Source of the DNA: an uncultured Bacteroides sp.
GTDB lineage: Bacteria; Bacteroidota; Bacteroidia; Bacteroidales; Bacteroidaceae
Assembly: GCF_963677685.1 (NCBI RefSeq)
Contig: NZ_OY782186.1
Span: 2,356,001 to 2,420,000 of the forward strand
DNA length: 64,000 nucleotides
Direction: 5' to 3'
The notes below the pieces were generated by a model. The model was not told the DNA's origin. It worked only from the letters and a program-made list of their open reading frames with translations, and did no database searches. Position numbers and translations under genes: made by a program. Within the stretch, counting starts at the first letter, position 1, and each line of letters begins with the position of its first letter. This document shows, piece after piece, positions 54,327-64,000 of this stretch.

Positions 54327-55700
54327 TTACCAGGTATAATTAATACCAAAGCTTAACAATTCTTTTAATTGGAAATAGCTTTTTCCTTCACCTCGTTTGG
54401 ACCCATCATCATAACGAGCATGTACAAACAGTTTAGTCGAAAGATACCTATTAAGCACAAAATTAAAAGTATTTTCCCATTCAGCTTCAACCTTTTCATA
54501 ATTCGTAAAGTAATATAAGCGTGAATTGAGTTTGACGGAAGGAATGATAGTCCATACCAAAGTACTTTCAAGCTTTGAACCGACTGTATGTAATACTTTC
54601 TTCCCTTCATCTAAACCAAAATGTGTTTCATCAACCTTGCTATTGCCCACATAACGTAAATTATAGGATGCTGGTGACATTAATACAGAGAGGTTTATTT
54701 TCTTATTCTTCAACTTATAATCCATACCAATACTGAACATGAAATTAGCTGGAGCCAGGAACGAGGAAACAACGGTATTCGTATTAGTTTTATAGTTATT
54801 AAAAAACTGCGTATTCAACTCACTAGAAATAGTATAATACCATTTTGAAGCTGCCTGCACACCTAATTTACTATAAACACGAAACACATCCGTATTAATA
54901 CGATATTGACGAACAGTGTCCGAAGCTACTGTATTGAACCCCATTTTTACTTCTAACAGGTTTTCAAACTGAATCTTCTCCTTATCATTATAATTAGCAT
55001 ATAATTGAAGGTTCCCTAAAACCGAATTGGTACTCTCCCCTCCTTTATACCAGTTGCCGGAAATGTAATTCTGAGTCATCTGCAAAGACCCACTTCCGCC
55101 TGTAACCCACCAATTAGGCTTATGAATAATCACTCTGGCTTCACCTACATCCTCATTCACTTTTTCAGGCTGGAAAAGTTTCATGACTTTAGCCTCGGAA
55201 GACATCTTAACCCGTACATCTTCACGAAAAGCATTGCGACTCATGATCCGCCCTTCAGTAGTGACTATACAAGTAGGATTAGCAAGGTATAAACTCAACA
55301 ACGCACGATTAACAAAGCTTTTTGCGTTAGCAGTTTTAGTAAAAGGTATTGTATCATAATGCAGCAGCGTTTTACCTAACTCGGGCAATGTATCGGGCAT
55401 TTGAAAAGCCCACTTCATATTCGAAACTTCCTCAATAGGAGAATAATAGAAAGCAATAGGAATAAACAAACGGTAATAGTCGGGATCTGATTCAATATAA
55501 CGCATCGGAACCGTATCATTGTTTAAAGAATCTAAACTTCCGAAGTAGTACTGATATAGTGCGGAAGGCATTGTATCAAGAGTTATTACATCTACTTTTA
55601 AAGAGGGTTTTAGATGTTCTTTAATCGAACGTTGGTTCTGTGCTGAAACAGATAAAACAGAAATAAACAATATTAATAAAAAAAAAGATACATTCTTCAT
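54327..55700 (-). CDS. DUF3078 secreted/outer-membrane protein
   Basis: This 457-aa protein has a signal peptide (FFLLILFISVLSVSAQ), an N-terminal region of about 150 residues (YYRLFIPIAFYYSPIEEVSN) and a beta-rich DUF3078 region from about 190: WWVTGGSGSLQMTQNYISGN, WYKGGESTNSVLGNLQLYAN, ending LLSFGINYTW with a C-terminal aromatic. It is probably an outer-membrane beta-barrel of unknown function. Monocistronic. Confidence 0.82.
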   Translation of the reverse strand: MKNVSFFLLILFISVLSVSAQNQRSIKEHLKPSLKVDVITLDTMPSALYQYYFGSLDSLNNDTVPMRYIESDPDYYRLFIPIAFYYSPIEEVSNMKWAFQMPDTLPELGKTLLHYDTIPFTKTANAKSFVNRALLSLYLANPTCIVTTEGRIMSRNAFREDVRVKMSSEAKVMKLFQPEKVNEDVGEARVIIHKPNWWVTGGSGSLQMTQNYISGNWYKGGESTNSVLGNLQLYANYNDKEKIQFENLLEVKMGFNTVASDTVRQYRINTDVFRVYSKLGVQAASKWYYTISSELNTQFFNNYKTNTNTVVSSFLAPANFMFSIGMDYKLKNKKINLSVLMSPASYNLRYVGNSKVDETHFGLDEGKKVLHTVGSKLESTLVWTIIPSVKLNSRLYYFTNYEKVEAEWENTFNFVLNRYLSTKLFVHARYDDGSKRGEGKSYFQLKELLSFGINYTW

Positions 55701-55843
55701 ATATTATCAACTTTAGGGGCAAAAATAAGCCAAAATCTTCAGAACACAAAAGTAAATATGTGCAGGATTCTTAATAAAGCTATTATAATTGTCTTTTTTA
55801 ATAAATTGTTTAGCTAAAGCTTATGGACTTCCTCTTTTTTTTA

Positions 55844-55851
55844 TAATTTTG
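55844..55851 (+). promoter_or_regulatory. -7 box of pyrG
   Basis: TAATTTTG fits TAnnTTTG, 57 bp upstream of the pyrG start. Confidence 0.55.
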
Positions 55852-55896
55852 CGCTTTTTAAGTCATAGCTGACGACAATAAAAACAACATAATTAA

Positions 55897-57510
<1,614 letters not shown>

Positions 57511-57539
57511 AAACAATATAAATATATACATTATTTTTT

Positions 57540-59387
57540 ATGGACAAAAACACCATAACTGGTTTAGTTTTAATAGGGGTTTTATTAATAGGATTCAGCT
57601 ATTTCAGCCGACCAAGTTCCGAAGAGCAGGCTGCACTGAAGCAATACAATGACTCTATTGCACTTGTTAGAAAGCATGAGGAGGCGGTAAAAGCTAAGGC
57701 TACCGCTGCTCTGGCAAACGAAAAAGAGGAAGTTCATATTGATTCAGCTTCTACTTTTTATGATGCTACTAAAGGAGAAAAAAAGAACATCACCATTGGA
57801 AATGATTTGCTTACGATTACAATCGCGAACAAGGGTGCATACATTAATTCTGCCATACTAAAAAAGTATGATGGCCAAGATAAAAAGCCATTGATTCTTT
57901 TTGCCGGTGATGATGCCAGTATGAATTTCTATTTTTATAATAGGAAAGAGACTATACAAACCAAAGATTATTTCTTTAAAGCAGTAAACCGTACGGATAG
58001 CAGTGTCACAATGCGTTTAGCAGCCGACAGCACAAGTTATATAGACTTTGTATATGCTTTACATCCCGGTAATTACATGCTGGATTTCTCTATCAAAGCA
58101 ACAGGAATGAGTCAGAAACTCTCTGCTACAACTCATTATGTTGATATGGAATGGGCACAGAAGGCTCGCCAGTTAGAGCGTGGGTTTACTTATGAAAACC
58201 GTTTGTCAGAATTGATGTATAAGTATGCTGGTGACAACACTGATAATCTTTCGGCAGCGAAAGATGAAGAGAAGTCAATCCCGGAACGCCTTACATGGAT
58301 TGGATATAAAAATCAGTTCTTCTCTTCTGTACTTATTGCGGACAAGGCATTTAGTAAAAGTACTCTCGAAACAAAGACTGAGAAAGAAGGCTCTGGATAT
58401 CTAAAAAGTTACTCTTCGCAGATGAGTACATTTTTTGATCCTAAAGGCGAATCTCCTACTCAATTCCAGATTTACTTGGGACCGAACCATTACAAAACGC
58501 TAAAAGCTTTTGATAAAGGTCGGACTGACAAATTGGAATTAGACAATTTAGTTTATTTGGGATGGCCTGTGGTACGTTCTATCAATAAATGGTTCACGGT
58601 TAACATATTTGACTGGCTATCTAGCTGGGGACTAAATATGGGAATCGTATTGTTACTGATGACTATCATTGTTAAGCTAGTCGTTTTCCCCGCAACATGG
58701 AAAACTTATATTTCATCTGCTAAAATGCGCGTTCTGAAACCGCAGATAAATGAAATAAATCAGAAGTATCCTAAGCAGGAAGATGCTATGAAGAAGCAAC
58801 AAGAGGTTATGGCACTTTATAGTCAATATGGAGTAAGCCCGATGGGAGGATGTTTGCCAATGTTACTTCAATTCCCTATCCTCATGGCTCTGTTCATGTT
58901 TGTACCAAGTGCTATCGAGTTACGTCAACAAAGCTTCTTATGGGCTGATGACTTATCAACCTATGATGCAATCATAAACTTCCCATTCCATGTTCCGTTC
59001 TTAGGGAATCACCTTAGTTTGTTCTGTTTGTTAATGACAGCCACGAACATACTAAATACGAAATTCACTATGACTCAACAAGATACAGGACAGCAACAAA
59101 TGGCTGCAATGAAATGGATGATGTATCTGATGCCATTGATGTTCCTTTTTGTATTGAATGACTATCCTGCCGGATTGAACTACTACTATTTCATCTCAAC
59201 ACTGATCAGTGTGATTACGATGATCGTTCTTCGCAAGGTGACGGATGAAGACAAACTGCTTGCTCAATTGGAGGCTAAGAAAGCTAAAGCTAAACCTAAA
59301 AAGAAAACAGGTTTTGCAGCTCGCTTGGAAGCGATGCAAAAACAGCAACAACAAGCTGCAGAGCAACGTTCTAAAAACAAAAAATAA
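57540..59387 (+). CDS. yidC: Membrane protein insertase YidC
   Basis: This 615-aa protein has an N-terminal membrane anchor ([20 protein letters not shown]), a periplasmic beta domain (about 80-350) and a C-terminal five-helix insertase core: [80 protein letters not shown]. The tail is very Lys/Gln-rich. It inserts proteins into the inner membrane. Confidence 0.97.
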   Translation: MDKNTITGLVLIGVLLIGFSYFSRPSSEEQAALKQYNDSIALVRKHEEAVKAKATAALANEKEEVHIDSASTFYDATKGEKKNITIGNDLLTITIANKGAYINSAILKKYDGQDKKPLILFAGDDASMNFYFYNRKETIQTKDYFFKAVNRTDSSVTMRLAADSTSYIDFVYALHPGNYMLDFSIKATGMSQKLSATTHYVDMEWAQKARQLERGFTYENRLSELMYKYAGDNTDNLSAAKDEEKSIPERLTWIGYKNQFFSSVLIADKAFSKSTLETKTEKEGSGYLKSYSSQMSTFFDPKGESPTQFQIYLGPNHYKTLKAFDKGRTDKLELDNLVYLGWPVVRSINKWFTVNIFDWLSSWGLNMGIVLLLMTIIVKLVVFPATWKTYISSAKMRVLKPQINEINQKYPKQEDAMKKQQEVMALYSQYGVSPMGGCLPMLLQFPILMALFMFVPSAIELRQQSFLWADDLSTYDAIINFPFHVPFLGNHLSLFCLLMTATNILNTKFTMTQQDTGQQQMAAMKWMMYLMPLMFLFVLNDYPAGLNYYYFISTLISVITMIVLRKVTDEDKLLAQLEAKKAKAKPKKKTGFAARLEAMQKQQQQAAEQRSKNKK

Positions 59388-59421
59388 GTATATTTCGATA
59401 TTTTATAGAAATACTTGAGTG

Positions 59422-59457
59422 AAAGGGTTACCTAAAAGGTGACCCTTTTATTTTTTT
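59422..59457 (+). terminator. Terminator after yidC
   Basis: AAAGGGTTACC / GGTGACCCTTT forms an 11-bp stem (one G-U pair) followed by TTATTTTTTT. Confidence 0.88.
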
Positions 59458-59563
59458 ACGTAAATTCTAAAAAAGTATTCCTTATTCCATTACTAAGACA
59501 ATTTTGCCTATAGAGAAAAACTCTTTCCTATGGTATAGATCGTTAATGAAAAAAAATAAATTG

Positions 59564-59571
59564 TATCTTTG
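59564..59571 (+). promoter_or_regulatory. -7 box of the S9 peptidase gene
   Basis: TATCTTTG fits TAnnTTTG, 45 bp before the ATG at 59617. Confidence 0.65.
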
Positions 59572-59616
59572 TCACACTAGCATGAAGAATATATTTCAAC
59601 GATTAAATAATAGAAT

Positions 59617-61704
59617 ATGAAATCTGTAAACCTAATGATGATGTCAGCAGCAATGACGTTATCTGTTTGTAGCAGCCAAATAGCCGCGCAAACAGAACAA
59701 ACAGCGCTTATCGGCAAATCTGAGATAAAGATTGAAGGAAAGCGAATGACAGCCGAGGCGCTTTGGGCTATGGGGCGTATAGGCGGAGTATCCGTCTCTC
59801 CTGATGGAAAAAAAATAGTGTATACCGTGGGCTATTATAGCGTTCCTGAAAACAAGAGTAACCGCGAAGTTTTTGTGATGAACATTGATGGTAGTGACAA
59901 TAAGCAGATTACTGCTACCAAAACATCAGAGAGCGAAGCTGCCTGGATAAAAGGAGGAACTAAGATAGCCTTTTTGAGTAGTGAAAGCGGAAGCAGTCAG
60001 ATATGGGAGATGAATGCAGACGGGAGTGAACGCAAGCAATTGTCTAACTATAATGGAGACGTTGAAGGATTTTCTTTTTCTCCGGATGGCAAGAAGGTTC
60101 TCTTTATCTCACAAGTAAAAACGGTAAAAAGCACGACGGATAAATATCCTGATCTTCCGAAAGCCAGCGGAATTATCGTAAACGATCTGATGTACAAACA
60201 TTGGGATGAATGGGTAACTAGTGCCCCACACCCGTTTGTGGCTGATTTTGACGGTTCTGCTCTGTCGAATATAAAAGATGTCCTTGAAGGAGAACCTTAC
60301 GAAAGCCCTATGAAACCTTTCGGTGGCATGGAGCAATTAACATGGAACAAGACATCGGACAAAGTGGCATATACTTGTCGTAAAAAAACAGGTAAAGAGT
60401 ATGCTTTATCGACCAACTCAGATATCTATATTTATGATCTGAAAAGTGGAAATACAGAAAATATCACTGCGGGAATGATGGGCTATGACACAAACCCTCA
60501 ATATTCTCCCGATGGAAAAAGCATTGCATGGCTCAGCATGGAACATGACGGATATGAATCGGATCAAAACCGCTTGTTTGTGATGAATCTGGAGACAGGA
60601 GAAAAGCAGTTCGTAAGCAAAGCTTTTGAATCGAACGTAGATGCTTTTCAATGGAGTAACGATGCTAAGAAAATCTATTTCACTGGTGTATGGCATGCTA
60701 CCTCTCAGATATACACACTTAATTTGAAAGATAGTAGCATTAAGCCTCTTACTGAAGGAGTACACGACTATGCTTCGATCACCCTTTGCGGGAAAAAACT
60801 TATCGCCACAAGACACTCTATGAGCATGGGCGACGAAATATATGCCGTTAATATGAAAGGTGAAGCCACTCAATTATCATTTGAAAACAAACATATCTAC
60901 GATCAAGTAGAAATGGGAAGAGTGGAAGAACGCTGGATGACTACCACGGATGGCAAACAGATGCTTACTTGGGTTATCTATCCTCCTCAATTTGATCCGA
61001 ACAAAAAATACCCTACTCTACTTTATTGTGAAGGAGGACCTCAAAGCCCTGTCAGCCAATTTTGGTCATACCGCTGGAACTTCCAGATGATGGCTGCTCA
61101 TGATTACATTATCGTAGCGCCTAATCGCCGCGGGTTACCCGGCTTCGGTAATGAATGGAACCAAGAGATTAGTGGAGACTACAGTGGTCAATGTATGAAA
61201 GATTACCTCACTGCCATAGATGATATGTCCAAAGAACCTTTTGTAGACAAAAATCACTTAGGATGCGTAGGTGCCAGCTTCGGAGGATATTCCGTATATT
61301 GGTTAGCCGGACACCACAACAAACGCTTCAAAGCCTTTATTGCACATGATGGTATTTTCAATATGGAAATGCAATATTTGGAAACAGAAGAGATGTGGTT
61401 TGCCAACTGGGATATGGGTGGCGCTTATTGGGATAAAAAGAATGCTGTGGCGCAACATACATATGCTAACTCTCCTCATAAGTTTGTTGACAAATGGGAT
61501 ACTCCTATACTATGTATCCACGGAGAAAAAGATTATCGTATCCTAGCTTCTCAAGGAATGTCGGCCTTTAATGCTGCAGTATTGAGAGGCATACCTGCCG
61601 AATTGTTGATCTACCCTGATGAAAATCACTGGGTATTGAAACCTCAAAATGGTATTTTATGGCAACGTACTTTCTTTGCTTGGCTAGACAAGTGGCTCAA
61701 ATAA
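59617..61704 (+). CDS. Secreted S9 family prolyl oligopeptidase-type peptidase (DPP5-like)
   Basis: This 695-aa protein has a signal peptide (LMMMSAAMTLSVCSSQIAAQ), a WD/TolB-like beta-propeller (about 50-420; repeated SPDGKK motifs such as GVSVSPDGKKIVYT and QYSPDGKSIAWL) and a C-terminal alpha/beta hydrolase. The catalytic Ser is in GCVGASFGGYSVYW, Asp in HGEKDYRI and His in YPDENHWV. It should cleave oligopeptides in the periplasm. A terminator follows. Confidence 0.94.
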   Translation: MKSVNLMMMSAAMTLSVCSSQIAAQTEQTALIGKSEIKIEGKRMTAEALWAMGRIGGVSVSPDGKKIVYTVGYYSVPENKSNREVFVMNIDGSDNKQITATKTSESEAAWIKGGTKIAFLSSESGSSQIWEMNADGSERKQLSNYNGDVEGFSFSPDGKKVLFISQVKTVKSTTDKYPDLPKASGIIVNDLMYKHWDEWVTSAPHPFVADFDGSALSNIKDVLEGEPYESPMKPFGGMEQLTWNKTSDKVAYTCRKKTGKEYALSTNSDIYIYDLKSGNTENITAGMMGYDTNPQYSPDGKSIAWLSMEHDGYESDQNRLFVMNLETGEKQFVSKAFESNVDAFQWSNDAKKIYFTGVWHATSQIYTLNLKDSSIKPLTEGVHDYASITLCGKKLIATRHSMSMGDEIYAVNMKGEATQLSFENKHIYDQVEMGRVEERWMTTTDGKQMLTWVIYPPQFDPNKKYPTLLYCEGGPQSPVSQFWSYRWNFQMMAAHDYIIVAPNRRGLPGFGNEWNQEISGDYSGQCMKDYLTAIDDMSKEPFVDKNHLGCVGASFGGYSVYWLAGHHNKRFKAFIAHDGIFNMEMQYLETEEMWFANWDMGGAYWDKKNAVAQHTYANSPHKFVDKWDTPILCIHGEKDYRILASQGMSAFNAAVLRGIPAELLIYPDENHWVLKPQNGILWQRTFFAWLDKWLK

Positions 61705-61724
61705 ACAAAAACCAATAAGGATAT

Positions 61725-61773
61725 AAAAAGAAGAGGCCGACTCAAATAATAAGTGAGTAGGCCTCTTCTTTTT
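61725..61773. terminator. Terminator after the S9 peptidase
   Basis: AAAAAGAAGAGGCC / GGCCTCTTCTTTTT forms a 14-bp perfect stem, with the T-run in the right arm. It lies between convergent genes and may serve both. Confidence 0.88.
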
Positions 61774-61820
61774 ATGATTTAGGTAACCATTATTAGCTCA
61801 AGCATGAACCTTTAATAATT

Positions 61821-62903
61821 TTATTTATCTTTGAATATCTCAGCAAGCTTATCAGCTAATTCATTTTTAGAGAGCCCCCTACTTAGGATTTTGCCATCTG
61901 GGTCTATGATCACCGTCAGAGGGATTAGTGACACAGCATATAATTTAGCCACCTTGCCTGTATGATCGCAAACCTGCGGCCACTTACAATTCTCTTCTTG
62001 AAGCGCCTGATGCCACTTATCTACACTCCGATCAATAGAGAAACCCACTAGTTCAAAGTTCTCACCTTTATACTTATCATACAAACGCGCCACTTCTGGC
62101 AAAGCATTCCGACAAGGAGCACACCACGAAGCCCAAAAGTCTATCAACACATACTTACCTCTCTGATCAGATAATTTAAAAGACTTACCTTTAGCTGTTA
62201 CCAGAGAAAAATCAGCAGCCATCGTTCCTTCTTTTGAGAGCAATAGATCTGCGGCATATTCCTTCATCTTTAACGCTTCAGGAGCATTCTGTAGAGATGA
62301 ATCTAACAAAGATATTGCCGATTTTAAACTATTACCATCCATGTGCCCAGACTTATAGGTTAATATTCTTAAAGAGACAACAGAAGCCGGATAGGTTTTA
62401 ATATAATTCATCTCCACACTATCGATATGACTTTTCAATTTCTTGATCTCTACATTCATACTATCCGTGTAGGCTACTCCCTTTTTAGAAGAATGAATAG
62501 CCAAATCACCATAAAGATTGCTCTGCTTGGTATATAAAGAAAGGATATCCTGCTTGTATTCATTGTATTCATCGTTGGTGCGGGTACCTTTTGCCTTAGA
62601 ATTATAAAGTTCACCAGCTACAAAGATATTCCCTTTTTCAAGGTATAAATCGCAAAGTGGAACAAACTTATTTTTAAAAGATAGCGTAACCCATATTGGC
62701 GAATTTTCCGCTTCTCCCTTAAAAAGAAACTCTCCATTTTTAACAACAACACTATCTATATCTTGAGAAGGCGGCCCCACTAAACGAAGATACAAAAGCG
62801 TTCCATCCTGAATATCAGAGACTTTACCATGAATATAATATTCATTAGCAGCATTACATTCACTTAACAAGAAAGTACATATAAATAAAAATAGTAGTCT
62901 CAT
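61821..62903 (-). CDS. TlpA-like thioredoxin lipoprotein with DUF4369
   Basis: This 360-aa protein has a lipoprotein-like signal (LLFLFICTFLLSECNA), an N-terminal DUF4369 domain (YYIHGKVSDIQDGTLLYLRL, SVVVKNGEFLFKGEAENSPI) and a C-terminal AhpC/TSA-thioredoxin domain with the redox site DFWASWCAPCRNALPEVARL. It probably reduces or isomerises disulfides in exported proteins. The PKD-like lipoprotein gene ends 5 bp upstream, so both belong to one operon, as often seen in Bacteroides. Confidence 0.92.
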   Translation of the reverse strand: MRLLFLFICTFLLSECNAANEYYIHGKVSDIQDGTLLYLRLVGPPSQDIDSVVVKNGEFLFKGEAENSPIWVTLSFKNKFVPLCDLYLEKGNIFVAGELYNSKAKGTRTNDEYNEYKQDILSLYTKQSNLYGDLAIHSSKKGVAYTDSMNVEIKKLKSHIDSVEMNYIKTYPASVVSLRILTYKSGHMDGNSLKSAISLLDSSLQNAPEALKMKEYAADLLLSKEGTMAADFSLVTAKGKSFKLSDQRGKYVLIDFWASWCAPCRNALPEVARLYDKYKGENFELVGFSIDRSVDKWHQALQEENCKWPQVCDHTGKVAKLYAVSLIPLTVIIDPDGKILSRGLSKNELADKLAEIFKDK

Positions 62904-62907
62904 AATA

Positions 62908-63999
62908 TTACATTATCTTACGCCAAAGACTAGTAATAGTCCCTTTCATATTTTCATATCTCTTTAAAATTTCCCCCATGGCAGTTAGAGAAGGATTAAT
63001 AAGCAATAAAGTACTAGAAGTGGCACTCTCCTGAATAGCGATACCAAACTCATTTACGCCTTTGTTGGCATTATAAGCATAATGCATAGCCGTTATCGGA
63101 GCCTCATAAGTATGAACATCATTTATGGCAGCGACTCCCGAAGAAAGAGCTTCCAAGTTCAGTGCCATCAGTTTATTGCCTGTAGCAATCATCAAATAAG
63201 GATTCACCTTGTGAGATGTAAAACAAGTCGTCGCATTAATCACTCCATCTGGGATGTCATACTTAGCCAGTAAAGTCCACGAGCCATCCCAAATACAAGA
63301 AAGAACATGCAACACATACTTGCCTGCATCTGTTTTTACAATGCTAAGAGCATTGCCATTATAGGCCTGCCCCATCCATACGGAAGTTCCGTCTACATGA
63401 TCGGGGTCAATAACAGCAGAACTATTCTCATCCACAGTCAATGAAGATACTTTTGTAGAGAGAGAAGAGCGTTGAAAATCTACATAGCGATGATTGAGTT
63501 CATCCAAACAAAGGTAAAAGTCACCATTGCTATATCCTTTTGTATAATTAGCAGCAACGCTATATCCTTGGCTATCTCCAGACAACGGATATTGATAATA
63601 AGCCTCATCCGGAGTACCCATGCTACCTGGGGTTTTAGCATAAATATTGCCCTTACTAATGATAAACAGACTATTATCAATTGAATAGTGTTCTGAACTA
63701 ATAGCATCAACGCTAAGAGATGTTCCTTTGAATTCATCTTCATAATATTTGCGTTTTAAAAAGCTACTTCCATCAAGTTCCACACTCTTCCCACCTTTGC
63801 AAATCACACTTACTCTATCCATATAAGCCCCTGTAGAAGGATCCTGATAATTCAGTTGTTTCACAATTTTGGCCGTTCCCGAAAGATCTTCTCCGTTAAC
63901 TTCCTTATAGATGTCTGTAAAATATTTCTTTTCATCTTCGTAAGACTGAAAATCTAGTTGAGCCTTTCCCTGCACATCCCCAAAGATGAGCCATCCTGT
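62908..63999 (-). CDS. PKD-like family lipoprotein, C-terminal part (5' end outside window)
   Basis: The frame continues to the window edge (TGWLIFGDVQGKAQLDF before the first possible GTG), so the start is outside. The 363 visible residues are beta-rich with propeller-like repeats (SLFIISKGNIYAKTPGSM, DGSWTLLAKYDIPDGVINAT, PITAMHYAYNANKGVNEFGI). They resemble Bacteroides PKD-like surface lipoproteins found with SusC/SusD and TlpA-like genes. The upstream part of that locus should lie beyond the window. Confidence 0.7.
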   Translation of the reverse strand, partial: TGWLIFGDVQGKAQLDFQSYEDEKKYFTDIYKEVNGEDLSGTAKIVKQLNYQDPSTGAYMDRVSVICKGGKSVELDGSSFLKRKYYEDEFKGTSLSVDAISSEHYSIDNSLFIISKGNIYAKTPGSMGTPDEAYYQYPLSGDSQGYSVAANYTKGYSNGDFYLCLDELNHRYVDFQRSSLSTKVSSLTVDENSSAVIDPDHVDGTSVWMGQAYNGNALSIVKTDAGKYVLHVLSCIWDGSWTLLAKYDIPDGVINATTCFTSHKVNPYLMIATGNKLMALNLEALSSGVAAINDVHTYEAPITAMHYAYNANKGVNEFGIAIQESATSSTLLLINPSLTAMGEILKRYENMKGTITSLWRKIM

Positions 64000-64000
64000 T

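Overview
The window looks like chromosomal DNA of a Bacteroides-like member of the Bacteroidales. Evidence: many start regions carry the Bacteroides-type -7 box TAnnTTTG, and the window holds a b558-type SdhC-like cytochrome, an rnfBCDGEA-rseC cluster, DUF3078 and DUF4369/TlpA proteins, a PKD-like lipoprotein beside a TlpA-like protein, TonB/FecCD uptake genes and decayed Bacteroides conjugative-element genes. All identifications come from reading the sequence; no database search was run.

Layout. 1-2.2 kb: 3' part of a histidine kinase, its response regulator, a small secreted protein and tRNA-Ser(CGA). 2.2-7.3 kb: a leftward block of a two-component system, a radical SAM/SPASM protein, a ferritin-like/VIT1 transporter, an orphan SdhC-type cytochrome b and a small membrane protein; two promoters here share the same 11-bp-periodic CTTAAG arrays. 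7.3-16 kb: a decayed conjugative or mobilizable element (pieces of a DUF4180 gene, mobC, DUF3945 gene and HTH genes) carrying intact cargo: an unrecognised 515-aa protein, an Mrr-like nuclease, and an XRE regulator with a GHKL ATPase-nuclease fusion. A 7.4-kb inversion has cut mobC and an HTH gene in two. 16-26.8 kb: a complete siderophore-type uptake locus (TonB receptor, MFS, binding lipoprotein, FecCD permease, ATPase, divergent AraC regulator) lying between two diverged copies of a roughly 0.6-kb segment. 26.8-30.2 kb: an M1-like peptidase, then DUF3307 and SatD behind a three-site operator.

30.2-44.2 kb: a 14-kb block bounded by perfect 40-bp direct repeats. It holds a tightly coupled six-gene operon, hsdM - PIN/HsdS fusion - hsdS - DUF262/HNH - DUF262 - hsdR, plus a lipoprotein with seven propeller-like repeats. 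The PIN nuclease fused to a half HsdS inside a type I restriction operon is the best candidate for an undescribed system. By analogy with PrrC it could be an RNase guard tethered to the restriction complex; that is inference.

44.4-64 kb is ordinary core genome: a VOC protein, a TPP-riboswitch-controlled thiamine operon (thiM, thiE, tenA, thiD), the Rnf complex and RseC, a DUF3078 protein, pyrG, yidC, an S9 peptidase, a TlpA-like lipoprotein and a PKD-like lipoprotein cut by the window end.
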